From the NCBI RefSeq assembly GCF_000023105.1, contig NC_012669.1, forward strand, positions 1,488,001 through 1,552,000: DNA of 64,000 bases. Direction: 5' to 3'. Shown piece after piece: positions 26,469-38,971 of this stretch. The position numbers and the translations under genes were made by a program. Position 1 is the first letter of the stretch. Every line of letters starts with the position of its first letter. This DNA is from Beutenbergia cavernae DSM 12333 (GTDB lineage: Bacteria; Actinomycetota; Actinomycetes; Actinomycetales; Beutenbergiaceae). The notes below the pieces were generated by a model. That model saw only the letters and a program-made list of their open reading frames with translations, ran no database searches and was not told the origin of the DNA.

Positions 26469-27469
26469 ACCCGCGCGTGCGTCGCGGCCTCGCCGCCGCC
26501 CTGACGGCCGCCGCCCTTGCCCTGCTCGGTGCCTGCGCCCAGCCGGAACCCCCGGAGGTCGCGGCCGACCCGCCGCCGGAGCAGCCGTTGCCGGTCCTGA
26601 CGGTGGACCAGCAGAACGCCGTGCTCGCGGCCGTCGGGGATGCGATGGCCACCGCCGACGCCTCCGCCGATGCTGACGCGCTGGCGCCTCGGGTCGCCGG
26701 CCCGGCCGCCGAGATGCGCGGGGCGTCGTACGCGCTGCAGAGCGCGTCCGACGGCGAGCTCGTGCCGCAGCCGTTCACGAGCGAGCAGCAGGTGACGGTG
26801 GTCGGCGCGACCGACGAGTGGCCGCGCGCGTTCATGGCGGTGACGGTCGAGCCCGAGGGCGGCACGGTTCCTCTCATCCTCAGCCTGCGCCAGAACGGTC
26901 CGCGCGATCCCTACGTGCTGCTCGGGTGGTCCCGCCTGCTCCCGGGCGTACAGACGCCGTCCGTCGCGGCGCCGACCATCGGCAGCGCGCAGCTGGGCGG
27001 TGACGCCGAGGGACTCGTGCTCACGCCGATCGAGACGCTCGAGCACTTCGCCGACCTGCTGTGGAACCCCGAGAGCGCCTACGCCGACGAGTTCGGTTCC
27101 GACCCCTACCGGCCGCTCATCCAGGACGAGCGCGACACGCTCGCCCAGAGCGTCGACGAGGCCGGCGAGGTGACGATGGGCGCGACAGCGGGCCTGCCGC
27201 TCGTCGCGTTCCAGACGGCGGACGGCGGGGCGATCACCATGGGCAGCGTCGAGTCCACGGTCGAGCTGACGAAGACCGTCGAGGGGTCGACCCTCAGCGT
27301 CGGCGGCGAGATCGCGTCGGCGCTCGGCGCGGACGAGGTCGAGGTCGCGAGCGCGCTGACGGCGACGTACCTGCAGAGCGTGACGTTCTACATCCCGCCG
27401 GCCGGCAGCGAGGACCCGGTGCAGCTCATCGGTGCCGAGCGCGTGCTGATGAGCGTGACCCAGGAGTAA
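26465..27469 (+). CDS. Lipoprotein of unknown function
   Basis: This encodes 334 residues from the ATGA overlap with the previous gene. The N-terminus has two arginines, a hydrophobic core and a lipobox (ALLGACAQ), so the protein is a lipid-anchored surface protein. The body mixes helices and strands without an enzyme motif; TADGGAITMGSVEST and YLQSVTFYIPPAGS look like beta-sheet parts of a conserved actinobacterial lipoprotein family seen with DUF-type membrane partners. Because it is coupled to the preceding membrane protein, the two probably interact outside the membrane. Confidence 0.75.
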   Translation: MNPRVRRGLAAALTAAALALLGACAQPEPPEVAADPPPEQPLPVLTVDQQNAVLAAVGDAMATADASADADALAPRVAGPAAEMRGASYALQSASDGELVPQPFTSEQQVTVVGATDEWPRAFMAVTVEPEGGTVPLILSLRQNGPRDPYVLLGWSRLLPGVQTPSVAAPTIGSAQLGGDAEGLVLTPIETLEHFADLLWNPESAYADEFGSDPYRPLIQDERDTLAQSVDEAGEVTMGATAGLPLVAFQTADGGAITMGSVESTVELTKTVEGSTLSVGGEIASALGADEVEVASALTATYLQSVTFYIPPAGSEDPVQLIGAERVLMSVTQE

Positions 27470-27530
27470 GCCCGGCCTGCGCCCTGCGTGAGCCGAGACC
27501 CGACCGTACGAGCTCGTCCGAGGAGCCCCG

Positions 27531-28466
27531 ATGAGTCAACCTCCCCAGATCAACCTGCGTGGCGCCGTCGACCTCTCCGGGCTGCGGGCGCCGCGCCCGG
27601 CGCCGGGTGCGGAGGGCGCCGACGCCGCGATCGCCGACGGCGGCGTGGTCGTCGAGGTGTCCGAGGCGACGTTCGGCGACCTGATCCAGCGGTCGACCGA
27701 CGTGCCGGTGGTCGTCGACCTCTGGTCGGGTCGGGCCGAGGCGAGTGCGCAGCTCTCCGCGCTGCTGCGGCAGCTCGCGACGGCGTACGGCGGCCGCTTC
27801 CTGCTGGCGCGGGTCGAGGTGGACGCGAACCCTCAGATCGCGCAGGCGTTCCAGGTGCAGGCGATCCCCAGCGTGGTCGCCATCATCAAGGGGCAGCCCG
27901 TCCCGCTGTTCCAGGGCGCGTACCCGGAGGCGCAGGTGCGTCAGGTGCTCGACGAGCTGCTGCGGGTCGCGGCCGAGAACGGCGTGACCGGGCGGGTCGA
28001 CGTCGGCGAGGAGCCGGCGGAGGAGGAGCCGGAGCCCGCGGAGCCGGAGCTTCCGCCGCTGCACGCCGCGGCGTACGACGCGATCGAACGCGGGGATCTC
28101 GACGCCGCGGCTCAGGCCTACCGCGACGCCCTCGCCGAGAACCCCGCGGACGCCGACGCCAAGGCAGGCCTCGGGCAGGTCGAGCTCATGGCCCGCGTGG
28201 GCGACGCCGACCCGGCGTCCGTGCTCGCGGCGGCCGACGCCGCACCGCCGACCGACGTCGACGCGCACCTGGCCGCCGCGGACGTGGAGTTCGGGGCCGG
28301 GCGGGCCGAGGCCGCGTTCGACCGGCTGATCGCCGTCGTGCGGGCGACGTCGGAGGCGGACCGGGACCGAGCGCGGACCCGGCTCCTCGACCTCTTCGCG
28401 CTGACGGATCCGGCGGCGCCGGAGCTCCAGCGGGCGCGGCGCGCGCTCGCCTCCGCGCTGTTCTGA
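27531..28466 (+). CDS. Thioredoxin-fold and TPR co-chaperone-like protein (YbbN/CnoX type)
   Basis: This encodes 311 residues with the start ATG behind GAGGAG. A thioredoxin fold occupies about residues 45-150 (VPVVVDLWSGRAEAS, VDANPQIAQAFQVQAIPSVV). The catalytic CxxC is replaced by SGRA, so it has no disulfide-exchange activity, as in most YbbN relatives. An acidic linker (EEPAEEEPEPAEPE) and a TPR-like C-terminus follow. YbbN/CnoX proteins hold clients and deliver them to chaperones; by family analogy it works in the cytoplasm. It probably has its own promoter in the 61-bp gap before it. Confidence 0.85.
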   Translation: MSQPPQINLRGAVDLSGLRAPRPAPGAEGADAAIADGGVVVEVSEATFGDLIQRSTDVPVVVDLWSGRAEASAQLSALLRQLATAYGGRFLLARVEVDANPQIAQAFQVQAIPSVVAIIKGQPVPLFQGAYPEAQVRQVLDELLRVAAENGVTGRVDVGEEPAEEEPEPAEPELPPLHAAAYDAIERGDLDAAAQAYRDALAENPADADAKAGLGQVELMARVGDADPASVLAAADAAPPTDVDAHLAAADVEFGAGRAEAAFDRLIAVVRATSEADRDRARTRLLDLFALTDPAAPELQRARRALASALF

Positions 28467-28491
28467 GGACGGCTCGCGGCCTCGCCCGACG

Positions 28492-30723
28492 TCAGGGCGC
28501 GGGCGCCAGCCAGAGCGCGCCGAGCGGGGGGACCCGCAGGAGGGCCGAGTGCTCCCGCCCGTGGTACGGCCCGGCGTCGGCGCGCACCTTCCCCAGGTTC
28601 CCGACGCCGGATCCGCCGTACTCGGCGGCGTCGGTGTTGACGAGCTCCACCCAGTCGCCCCCGTGGGGGAGCGGGACGCGGTAGTCCTCGTGCGGCGTGC
28701 CCGCGAAGTTCACGATCACGACGACGGTGTCGGCGCCGTCGTCGTCCGTGGCGGCGGCCGTCCGCTGGTAGACCAGCACGTTGTGGTCGCCGTCGCTCGC
28801 CTCGAGCCACGCGAAGCCGTGCGGGGTGAAGTCCTGCCGCCACAGCGCGGGGCGGGCCGCGTACACGGCGTTGAGCCGGCGGACGAGCTCCGCGACGCCC
28901 CGATGACCGGCGTCGTCGAGATGCCACCAGTCCAGGCTGCGGGACTCCGCCCACTCGCTGACCTGCGCGAACTCGCCGCCCATGAACAGCAGCTGCTTGC
29001 CGGGGTGCGACCACTGGTAGGCGAACAGGGCCCGGACGCCCGCGAGCCGCTGCCAGTCGTCGCCCGGCATCTTGCCGTAGAGGGAGCCCTTGCCGTGGAC
29101 GACCTCGTCGTGGCTGAGCGGGAGCACGAACTGCTCCGAGAACGCGTACACGAGCGAGAACGTCAGCTCGCCGTGGTGGTAGCGCCGGTTGATCGGCTCC
29201 TGGGCGAGGTAGGTGAGCGCGTCGTGCATCCAGCCCATGTTCCACTTGAGGCCGAACCCCAGGCCGCCCGCCGAGGTCGGTGTCGTGACGCCTGGGAACG
29301 CCGTCGACTCCTCGGCGATCATCACGATCCCGGGGGCGGTGCGGTACGCCGTCGCGTTCGTCTCCTGGAGGAACGCGATCGCCTCGAGGTTCTCCCGGCC
29401 GCCGCGCACGTTGGGCCGCCACTCGCCGGGCTTGCGTGAGTAGTCGAGGTAGAGCATCGCGGCCACGGCGTCGACGCGGAGCCCGTCGACGTGGAACTCC
29501 GTGAGCCAGTACAGCGCGTTGGCGACGAGGAAGTTGCGCACCTCGCGCCGGCCGAAGTTGAAGACGTACGTGCCCCAGTCCGGCTGCTCGCCGCGGAGCG
29601 GGTCGGGGTCCTCGTACAGGGACGTGCCGTCGAAGCGGGCGAGCGCCCAGTCGTCCTTGGGGAAGTGTGCCGGCACCCAGTCGAGGATGACGCCGATGCC
29701 CGCCGCGTGGAGCCGGTCGATGAGGTAGCGGAGGTCGTCGGGGTCGCCGAACCTCGCGGTCGGCGCGTAGTACGACGTGACCTGGTACCCCCACGACCCG
29801 CCGAACGGGTGCTCCATCACCGGGAGCAGCTCGACGTGCGTGAACCCCAGCCACGTCACGTACTCGACGAGCTGCTCGGCGAGCTCGCGGTAGTCGAGCC
29901 CCTGCTTCCACGAGCCGAGGTGGACCTCGTAGACGCTCATCGGGCCGGTGTGCGCGTCGGCGGCGGCTCGGCCCTCGAGCCAGTCGTCGTCGGACCAGGT
30001 GTACGACGACTCGGTGACGACCGACGCCGTCTCCGGCGGGACCTGGGTGGCGCGGGCGAGCGGGTCCGCCTTCTGGTGCCAGGTGCCGGCACCGGTCAGG
30101 ATCTCGAACTTGTACCTCGCGCCCGCCCCGACACCGGGCAGGAACACCTCCCACACGCCCGAGGCCCCGAGCGAACGCATCGAGGAGCCGGTGCCGTCCC
30201 AGCCGTTGAAGTCGCCGACGACGCGGACGGCGCGGGCGTTCGGCGCCCACACGGCGAACGACGTCCCGCGGACCTCGCCCCGCACCGAGTCGAAGCGCTG
30301 GACGTGCGCACCTAGCGCCTCCCAGAGGCGTTCGTGCCTGCCCTCGCCGATGAGGTGCAGGTCCACGTCGCCGAGCGTGGGGAGGAAGCGGTACGGGTCG
30401 TCGACGACCTGCGTCGCCTCCCCGTAGGTGACCTCCACGCGGTAGTCGGGAACCGCCTCGCCGTCGGGCGCGGTGAAGGCCGCGACCCAGACGCCCTCGA
30501 GCTCGTGCCGGGCCGGGTGGCGCTCGTCACCCACGAGGACCGCCACGTCGTCGGCCAGCGGGCGGCGGGTCCGGACGGTCACGACGGTCTGGGTGCCGTC
30601 CGACGACGGCGCCAGGTGGGCGCCGAGCACGTCGTGGGGTGTCGGCGACTCGCCGCGGGCGACGGCGCGCAGCCTGCTGGGCTCGACCGGGGCGGGGGAC
30701 GGGGTCGCCGGCTCCGTGCTCAT
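28492..30723 (-). CDS. glgB: 1,4-alpha-glucan branching enzyme
   Basis: This enzyme makes alpha-1,6 branches in glycogen. The 743 residues contain the N-terminal carbohydrate-binding and beta-sandwich domains, then the GH13 barrel. The catalytic nucleophile is D418 in [17 protein letters not shown] and the acid/base is E471 in [27 protein letters not shown] is the conserved third-acid block. The ATG at 30723 is preferred over a GTG four codons upstream. It is the last gene of glgE-treS-mak-glgB, 85 bp after mak, and finishes the glucan made by GlgE. Confidence 0.96.
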   Translation of the reverse strand: MSTEPATPSPAPVEPSRLRAVARGESPTPHDVLGAHLAPSSDGTQTVVTVRTRRPLADDVAVLVGDERHPARHELEGVWVAAFTAPDGEAVPDYRVEVTYGEATQVVDDPYRFLPTLGDVDLHLIGEGRHERLWEALGAHVQRFDSVRGEVRGTSFAVWAPNARAVRVVGDFNGWDGTGSSMRSLGASGVWEVFLPGVGAGARYKFEILTGAGTWHQKADPLARATQVPPETASVVTESSYTWSDDDWLEGRAAADAHTGPMSVYEVHLGSWKQGLDYRELAEQLVEYVTWLGFTHVELLPVMEHPFGGSWGYQVTSYYAPTARFGDPDDLRYLIDRLHAAGIGVILDWVPAHFPKDDWALARFDGTSLYEDPDPLRGEQPDWGTYVFNFGRREVRNFLVANALYWLTEFHVDGLRVDAVAAMLYLDYSRKPGEWRPNVRGGRENLEAIAFLQETNATAYRTAPGIVMIAEESTAFPGVTTPTSAGGLGFGLKWNMGWMHDALTYLAQEPINRRYHHGELTFSLVYAFSEQFVLPLSHDEVVHGKGSLYGKMPGDDWQRLAGVRALFAYQWSHPGKQLLFMGGEFAQVSEWAESRSLDWWHLDDAGHRGVAELVRRLNAVYAARPALWRQDFTPHGFAWLEASDGDHNVLVYQRTAAATDDDGADTVVVIVNFAGTPHEDYRVPLPHGGDWVELVNTDAAEYGGSGVGNLGKVRADAGPYHGREHSALLRVPPLGALWLAPAP

Positions 30724-30808
30724 GGCCCTACCCAACCACTGCGAGCGCGAGCGTGCGCCCGGGGTCGGGCGTGGGCTGCGGGGGCGCTCGGCACGTCGGG
30801 AGGCGTGG

Positions 30809-32219
30809 TCAGGCGAGGAGGCGCTCGATCGCGGCGCGGGGGATCCAGGCCCAGTCGGGGCGGTGCCGCAGCTCGTACGTCAGCTCGTACACGGCCTTGT
30901 CGAGCTCCAGCGCGCCGAGCAGCGTCTGGGCGGCGGCGAGATCGAGACCGCTCGCGCTCCGGTAGCCGTCGAGGAACGCCGCGCGGGCCGCCGACGCCCA
31001 GGTGTCCTCGGGTGCCTCAGCCGCGGCGTAGTCGAACGACCGGAGCATCCCGGCGACGTCCCGCAGCGCCAGGTCCGGCCGTGCGCGCTCGGCGAGCGGC
31101 CGCAGCGGTTCGCCCTCGAAGTCGACGGCGACCCAGGTCCCGGCGGCGCTCCCGTCGGGAGCCGTGGCACGGAGCACCTGGCCGAGGTGGAGGTCGCCGT
31201 GGACCCGCTGCAGGTCCGGCCACGGCGCCGCGGCGAATGCCGCCAGCCGCGCCTCGATCGCGCCGCGCCGGGAGGCGAGAGGGGGGTCCGCGGCGACCGC
31301 CTCGGCGAGCCGGTCCCGCATGGACGTGGCGACCCACGCCCGGGCGGCGTCGTCGGTCGGCGTGACGCCGAGAGCGCGCGCCAGGTCGGCGTGCAGGCCG
31401 GCCGTCATGGTCCCGAGGTCGCGCGCCTGCTGGGTGAAATCGTCGCCGGCCCTCGCCGCCCGGAGCGCGAGGGTCCACGCGTCCTGCGCTCCCGGCACGA
31501 ACTCCTGGGCGACGGCGAGGTCGCCCCGCACCTCGTCGCCCGTCGACGCGTCCGTCCACGGCCCGTCGACGTAGCCGACCACGGGCGGGACGTGCGGCGA
31601 GGACTGCGCGGTGAGCGCGGCGGTCACGCCGACGTCGGGGTTCTCGCCGGCGGCCAACGTGCGGAACAGCTTGACGACGACGGCGCTCGACCGGGCGTCG
31701 TCGTCGTCCGTGATCTCGCAGACGACGGACGTGTTGGACTGCTCGCCCGTGAGCACCCGGCTGCTCGCGAGGTCCAGGGCCCCCGCCGTGACGGCGTGCC
31801 CCTGGAACCGGGGGTCGGGCGTGTCGCTGAGGCTCTGCGCCTGCGCGCCGACGCGGCCCGCCAGGAGCGCGAGCAGCTGCGCGACGTACACGGGGTCGTG
31901 CGGGGCGTCGTAGACGTACCGCGTGCCCAGCACGCCGTGCTCGGACGTCCCGACGAGCGCGTGCTCGGCGCCGGGGAGCGGGGAGTCGCGATACGTGAGG
32001 GGCACCTGGTACGTGACGGACGGGCCGCCGTCGGCCGCCGCGGCGTCGTCGCTCACCACGAGGATCTCGACGCCGACGCGCCCGGCCGGGTCGTCCAGCC
32101 GGAAGCCGCCGCGCCGCGTCAGCACGGGTGGGACGCCGGCGGAGCGGTACCAGCGTTGGCGCGGCAGCCAGGCGGTGAGCAGCTCGACCTTCGACGGCGT
32201 GAGCGTGGTCCGGTGGATC

Positions 32220-32227
<8 letters not shown>
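30809..32227 (-). CDS. mak: Maltokinase
   Basis: This kinase phosphorylates maltose with ATP to maltose 1-phosphate, the substrate of GlgE. It is 472 residues long. The N-terminal cap ([16 protein letters not shown]) and the aminoglycoside-phosphotransferase-like core [14 protein letters not shown] with the catalytic Asp, and [12 protein letters not shown] with the metal-binding Asp, are the Pep2/Mak hallmarks. The start overlaps the treS stop by 8 bases (ATGGCTGA), so it is translationally coupled. TreS and Mak form a complex in mycobacteria and a physical link is likely here too. Confidence 0.93.
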
Positions 32228-33919
<1,692 letters not shown>

Positions 33920-33923
<4 letters not shown>

Positions 33924-35956
33924 GCGGGCCTCACGTGCAGGACGTGGGCGCACGCGACGCGCGGGTCGAGCCGCACGAACGCCTCCGCGCCCCACACGTA
34001 GGTGGCGTCGGACAGCTCGTCGTGCACGGCGAACCGGCCGCCGTCCCGGCCCGGTTCGCTCCCGAGCCCGAGGGCGGCCACGTCCAGATACACCATGGAC
34101 TCCCGCGTCGTGTACGGGTCGAGGTTGACGACGACGACCACCGTGTCGGCGCGACCGGTGGGCGAGTGCGCGGCGTCGAGATGGCGACTGAACGCGAGCG
34201 TCGCGTCGTCGCTCGTCGGATGGATCGTGAGGTTCCGCAGGCGCTGCAGCGCCGGGTGGTCGCGGCGGATCCGGTTGAGCATCGTGATGAGGCGGGCGAT
34301 CCCGAGGCTCTCGGCGCGCTCCCAGTCCCGGGGCCGGTACTCGTACTTCTCGTTGTCGATCTGCTCCTGCGCGTCGGGCCGGGCGACGGACTCGGCGAGC
34401 TCGTACCCGGAGTAGATGCCCCACGTCGGTGCACCGGTCGCGGCGAGGACGGCCCGGATCGCGAACGCCGTCACGCCGCCGGACTGCATGAACGGCGTGA
34501 GGATGTCGTGCGTCGTCGGCCACAGGCTGGGGCGGAGCACGTCGGACGTCGTGTGCGACAGCTCGGTCAGGTAGTCCGCCAGCTCGGACTTGGAGTGTCG
34601 CCAGGTGAAGTACGTGTACGACTGGTGGAACCCGATCGTGGCGAGCGTGCGCATCATCGCCGGCCGGGTGAACGCCTCGGAGAGGAACAGCACGTCGGGC
34701 CGCTCGCGCCGGACCTCGGCCAACAAGCGCTCCCAGAACGGGAGCGGCTTTGTGTGCGGGTTGTCGACCCGGAACGCCGTGACGCCGTGGTCCATCCACA
34801 CGCGCAGGACCGCGAGGACGGCGTCGTAGATCCCCTCCGGGTCGTTGTCGAAGTTCAGCGGGTAGATGTCCTGGTACTTCTTCGGCGGGTTCTCGGCGTA
34901 GGCGATGGAGCCGTCGGCACGCGTCGTGAACCACTCGGGGTGCGCCGTCACCCACGGGTGGTCGGGCGACGCCTGCAGTGCGAGGTCGAGGGCCACCTCG
35001 AGGCCGCACCCCCGCGCCGTCGTCACGAAGTGGTCGAAGTCGTCGAACGAACCCAGGTCCGGGTGGATCGCGTCGTGGCCGCCCTCGGGAGCGCCGATGC
35101 CGTAGGGCGAGCCGGGGTCGCCCGGCAGCGCCTCGAGGGTGTTGTTGCGGCCCTTCCGGTTCGTCGTGCCGATCGGGTGGACGGGCGTGAGGTAGACGAC
35201 GTCGAAGCCCATCTCCGCGATCGCGGGCAGCCGCTGCGCCGCGGTGCGCAGCGTCCCGGAGGTCCACCGGCCGCTCGCCTCGTCGCGCACCGCGCCCTCG
35301 GAGCGGGGGAACATCTCGTACCACGCCCCGTACAGGGCGCGCTCGCGGTGCACGACGAGCGGGTAGGTGGCGCTCGCGCTCACGAACTCGCGCACCGGGT
35401 GCTCGGCGAGCGCGGCCTCGACCTCCGGCGACAGCCCGGCGGCGAGCCGGGCGAGCGGTGGCCGGCTCTCGTCGCGCAGGCCCTGGACGGCGTCGCGCAG
35501 GGCTCGCGCCACCGGCCGGGGGAGGCCGCGGCGCGCGGCCGCCCGCTCCAGCAGGAGCGCGCCCTCGGTGAGCATGAGCTCGGTGTCGACGTCGGCGCGA
35601 ACCTTGACGCCGGCGTCGTGGCTCCACGTCCCGTACGGGTCCGACCAGCCCTCGACGCGAAAGCCCCAGTCGCCCTCGGCGTCCGGGACCAGCAGCACCT
35701 CGTACCGGTCGTTCCCGGGGGAGACGTCGCGCATCCGCGCGCTCGCGTGGTCGCTGCCGTCGGGGGCGACGAGCACGGCGGTGGCGGCGACGGCGTCGTG
35801 CCCCTCCCGGAACACGGTGGCGCCGATCGGCACGGCCTCGCCGACCACCGCCTTCGCCGGCCATCGCCCACCCTCGACCACGGGGCTCACGCCGATCACG
35901 GGGATGCGGCCGATCGGTGCGGGCGGCGCCGGGGTCGGTTGCTGAGTCACGCTCAC
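33920..35956 (-). CDS. glgE: Alpha-1,4-glucan:maltose-1-phosphate maltosyltransferase
   Basis: GlgE extends alpha-glucan chains with maltosyl units from maltose 1-phosphate. It has 678 residues. The GH13_3 signature [12 protein letters not shown] includes the nucleophile D398, the acid/base is E427 in [10 protein letters not shown], and [13 protein letters not shown] and NRKGRNNTL mark the family. An N-terminal beta domain and an inserted helical domain precede the barrel. It is the first gene of the operon and diverges from glgP over 118 bp, so synthesis and breakdown of glucan share one control region. In mycobacteria loss of GlgE is lethal because maltose 1-phosphate accumulates. Confidence 0.96.
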
Positions 35957-36074
35957 ACGTCGAACCTAGACGGAGGCCACCGGCCGGGCAGCGCGAACTG
36001 TTCATCGGCGAGCCGCCGCCCGGGTTGCGCAAAGCGTCGCAACTGTTGCAGGTCGCGGGCTAGACTCGCTCGGC

Positions 36075-38690
36075 GTGAGAGCCTTCCGCCGATTCACCGT
36101 CCGCACCGTGCTCCCCGAACCCCTCGCCCCGCTCGACGAGCTGGCCCGCAACCTGCGCTGGTCCTGGCACGCGCCGACCCGCGAGCTCTTCGCCTCGATC
36201 GACCCCCAGGCGTGGGCGGCGGTCCGCTCGGACCCCGTGGCGCTGCTGGGTGCCGTGAGCCCGGAGCGCCTCGCCGCGCTCGCTGCCGACCCCGACGTCG
36301 TCGCGCGCGTCCACGCGGCCGCCGACGACCTCCGCGCCTATCTCACGATGCCGCGCTGGTACCAGTCGCTGGCGCCCGAGGGTGCGGACGGGAGCTCGGG
36401 AGCCGACCGCGGCGACGGGCCTCCGAGGGCCATCGCATACTTCTCCGCCGAGTTCGGCATCACCGCGGTCCTGCCTCAGTACTCGGGCGGCCTCGGGATC
36501 CTGGCCGGCGACCACCTCAAGAGCGCCTCCGACCTCGGCGTGCCGATCGTCGGCGTCGGCCTCCTGTACGGCGCCGGCTACTTCAAGCAGTCGCTCACCC
36601 GGGACGGCTGGCAGCACGAGACGTACCCGGTCCTCGACCCGGACAACCTGCCGCTCACCGCTCTGCGTGAGGACGACGGCACGCTGGCCACGATCGAGGT
36701 CCCCCTGCCGGGCGGCCGCACGCTGCGCGCCCAGGTGTGGCGGGCCGACGTCGGCCGGGTGCCGCTGCTCCTGCTCGACTCGAACGTCGCGGGGAACGAC
36801 GACGCCGCTCGGCGCGTCACCGACCGGCTGTACGGCGGCACGTCCGAGCACCGGCTCCAGCAGGAGCTCCTGCTGGGCATCGGTGGCGTCCGGGCGCTGC
36901 GGCTCTTCTCGCGGCTGACCGGCGCGCCCGAGCCGGAGGTCTACCACGCCAACGAGGGGCACGCCGGATTCCTCGGCGTCGAGCGCATCCGCGAGATCGT
37001 CGAGCTGGAGGGCACGTCGTTCGCCGCGGCGCGCGAGGCGGTGCGCGCCGGGACCGTCTTCACCACGCACACGCCCGTGCCGGCGGGGATCGACCGGTTC
37101 GGCGTCGACCTCGTGCGCTCCTACCTCGGCGGGGCCTCGGAGCTGCCGGGGGTCCCGGTGGACGAGGTGCTCGCCCTCGGCGCGGAGGACTACGACGGCG
37201 GCGACCCGACGGTCTTCAACATGGCGGTGATGGGGCTGCGGCTCGCGAAGCGCGCCAACGGCGTCTCGCTTCTGCACGGCGCCGTGAGCCGCGAGATGTT
37301 CTCGGTGCTGTGGCCGGGCTTCGACGCGGCCGAGGTGCCGATCGCGTCGGTGACGAACGGCGTGCACGGCCCGACGTGGACCGACCCGGAGTTCGCCGGC
37401 GCGGCGCAGGAGCAGTTCGGCGCTGACGCGGCCTCGGGTGCGGGGTGGCTGCGCGGCGAGGACGCCGGCGGCGTCTCGGACGGGCGGCTGTGGTCCGAGC
37501 GCGGCCGGATGCGCGCGCGCCTCGTGCACGACGCGCGGGAGCGGGTGCGCAGGTCCTGGAGCGACAGGGGAGCGTCGCCCGCCGAGCTCGGCTGGGTGGA
37601 CGACGTCCTCGACCCCGACGTGCTGACGATCGGGTTCGCGCGGCGCGTGCCGACGTACAAGCGCCTCACGCTCATGCTGCGCGACCCGGAGCGGCTGACC
37701 CGGCTCCTGCTGGACCCGGACCGTCCGATCCAGATCGTGGTGGCCGGCAAGTCGCACCCCGCCGACGAGCAGGGCGTGGGCCTCATCCAGAAGTTCGTGC
37801 AGTTCGCCGACGACGAGCGAGTCCGGGAGCGCATCGTCTTCCTCCCGAACTACGACATCGCGATGGCCCAGGTGCTCATGCCGGGGTGCGACGTGTGGCT
37901 CAACAACCCGCTGCGTCCGCTCGAGGCCTCCGGCACGTCCGGGATGAAGTGCGCGCTCAACGGGGCGCTCAACCTGTCGATCCTGGACGGCTGGTGGGAC
38001 GAGTGGTTCGACGGGCAGAACGGCTGGGCGATCCCGACGGCGGACGGCGTCGAGGACCCGGAGCGGCGGGACGACCTCGAGGCGGCAGCGCTGTACGAGC
38101 TGCTCGAGGGCACGGTCGTGCCCCGGTTCTACGACCGCGACGCGGACGGGTTGCCGCGCCACTGGCTCGAGATGGTGCGGCACACGCTCGCGACGCTCGG
38201 GCCCAAGGTGCAGGCCACCCGCATGGTGGCCGACTACGTGGAGCAGCTGTACGCGCCGACGGCGCTCGACGCGAGGGCGATGGACGGGACCGGTCACGCC
38301 GGCGCCGTGGCGCTCGCCGCGTGGAAGGAGCGGGTGCGTGCCGGGTGGCCGGCTGTCCGGGTCGACCACGTGGAGACCGAGGGGGCGGACCAGGCACCTC
38401 GCGTGGGCGACGCCGTGACCGTGCGGGCGTTCGTGTCGCTGGGCGACCTCGCGCCGAGCGACGTCGACGTGCAGGTGACGTACGGACGCGTGGGCGAGAA
38501 CGACGAGCTCACCTCGTTCGGGACGCTCTCCCTCGCGCACACCGAGTCCTACGAGGCGGGGCGGCACCAGTTCTCGGCGACCGTCGCGCTCGAGCGGCCG
38601 GGGGCGTTCGGGTACGGGGTGCGTGTGGTGCCGCGGCACGAGGGGCTCGCCGGGGCGACCGAACTGGGGCTCGTCGTCAACGCCGCCTGA
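36075..38690 (+). CDS. glgP: Alpha-glucan (glycogen/maltodextrin) phosphorylase
   Basis: This enzyme releases glucose 1-phosphate from alpha-1,4-glucan chains. It has 871 residues with a GTG start and is the actinobacterial, short-loop type of GT35 phosphorylase. The N-terminus NLRWSWHAPTRELFASID is diagnostic. The pyridoxal-phosphate lysine is K625 in GTSGMKCALNGALNLS. YFSAEFGI, PQYSGGLGILAGDH and HLKSASDLG line the active site. It is divergent from the glgE operon. A C-terminal beta domain (DAVTVRAFVSLGDLAPSDV) is the family's usual extension. It is followed by a C-rich stretch and the first long nested palindrome. Confidence 0.95.
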   Translation: MRAFRRFTVRTVLPEPLAPLDELARNLRWSWHAPTRELFASIDPQAWAAVRSDPVALLGAVSPERLAALAADPDVVARVHAAADDLRAYLTMPRWYQSLAPEGADGSSGADRGDGPPRAIAYFSAEFGITAVLPQYSGGLGILAGDHLKSASDLGVPIVGVGLLYGAGYFKQSLTRDGWQHETYPVLDPDNLPLTALREDDGTLATIEVPLPGGRTLRAQVWRADVGRVPLLLLDSNVAGNDDAARRVTDRLYGGTSEHRLQQELLLGIGGVRALRLFSRLTGAPEPEVYHANEGHAGFLGVERIREIVELEGTSFAAAREAVRAGTVFTTHTPVPAGIDRFGVDLVRSYLGGASELPGVPVDEVLALGAEDYDGGDPTVFNMAVMGLRLAKRANGVSLLHGAVSREMFSVLWPGFDAAEVPIASVTNGVHGPTWTDPEFAGAAQEQFGADAASGAGWLRGEDAGGVSDGRLWSERGRMRARLVHDARERVRRSWSDRGASPAELGWVDDVLDPDVLTIGFARRVPTYKRLTLMLRDPERLTRLLLDPDRPIQIVVAGKSHPADEQGVGLIQKFVQFADDERVRERIVFLPNYDIAMAQVLMPGCDVWLNNPLRPLEASGTSGMKCALNGALNLSILDGWWDEWFDGQNGWAIPTADGVEDPERRDDLEAAALYELLEGTVVPRFYDRDADGLPRHWLEMVRHTLATLGPKVQATRMVADYVEQLYAPTALDARAMDGTGHAGAVALAAWKERVRAGWPAVRVDHVETEGADQAPRVGDAVTVRAFVSLGDLAPSDVDVQVTYGRVGENDELTSFGTLSLAHTESYEAGRHQFSATVALERPGAFGYGVRVVPRHEGLAGATELGLVVNAA

Positions 38691-38788
38691 CGCCGGCCCC
38701 TCCCGCTGCCAGCCCCCTTCCCGCTGCCAGCCCTTAGCCCCCCCGCCCCGCCTCCTGCCCTTCGCCACCCCCCGCCCCCGCCCCGCCT
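38691..38788. other. C-rich low-complexity stretch
   Basis: This is about 100 bases of mostly C with a tandem 16-nt unit TTCCCGCTGCCAGCCC-like repeated twice and runs such as CCCCCCCGCCCCGCC. It could form unusual structures when transcribed from the other strand (G-rich). It borders the palindrome at 38789-38860. Confidence 0.55.
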
Positions 38789-38860
38789 CGCGAGTCAGAC
38801 CCCAGCGGTCGAGTCAGACCCTCCGGAGGGACTGACTCAACCGCTGGGGTCTGACTCGCG
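38789..38860. repeat. Long nested palindrome, element 1
   Basis: This is a 72-nt near-perfect palindrome. The outer arms are 21-nt inverted repeats (38789-38809 and 38840-38860) with no mismatch. Inside are GAGTCAG/CTGACTC and a core CCCTCCGGAGGG. Only two opposed base pairs in the whole element do not match. The word GAGTCAGACC occurs twice in the left arm, so each arm also holds a direct repeat. Related elements lie at 40039-40110 and 41692-41765. There is no T tract, so it is not a classical terminator. Confidence 0.9.
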
Positions 38861-38971
38861 GGGGGTCGCCGCAGTCGACGACTTGTCCCCAGTGGCACGG
38901 GCGAATGAACCTGTCCACAGGTCGGGGCGCCGCGCTCCAGGCGACGACGTCAGCCCGCGCATGCTGGGTCG

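Noticed and set aside
35957-36074. GTTGCG/CGCAAC inverted repeat between glgE and glgP as an operator
   Set aside because: Stem is 6 bp with an 8-base gap, and no matching second site or regulator gene nearby supports it.
38789-38860. Palindromes read as simple rho-independent terminators
   Set aside because: No T tract follows, nesting and length exceed terminator needs, element 6 lies between divergent genes, and element 3 overlaps coding sequence.
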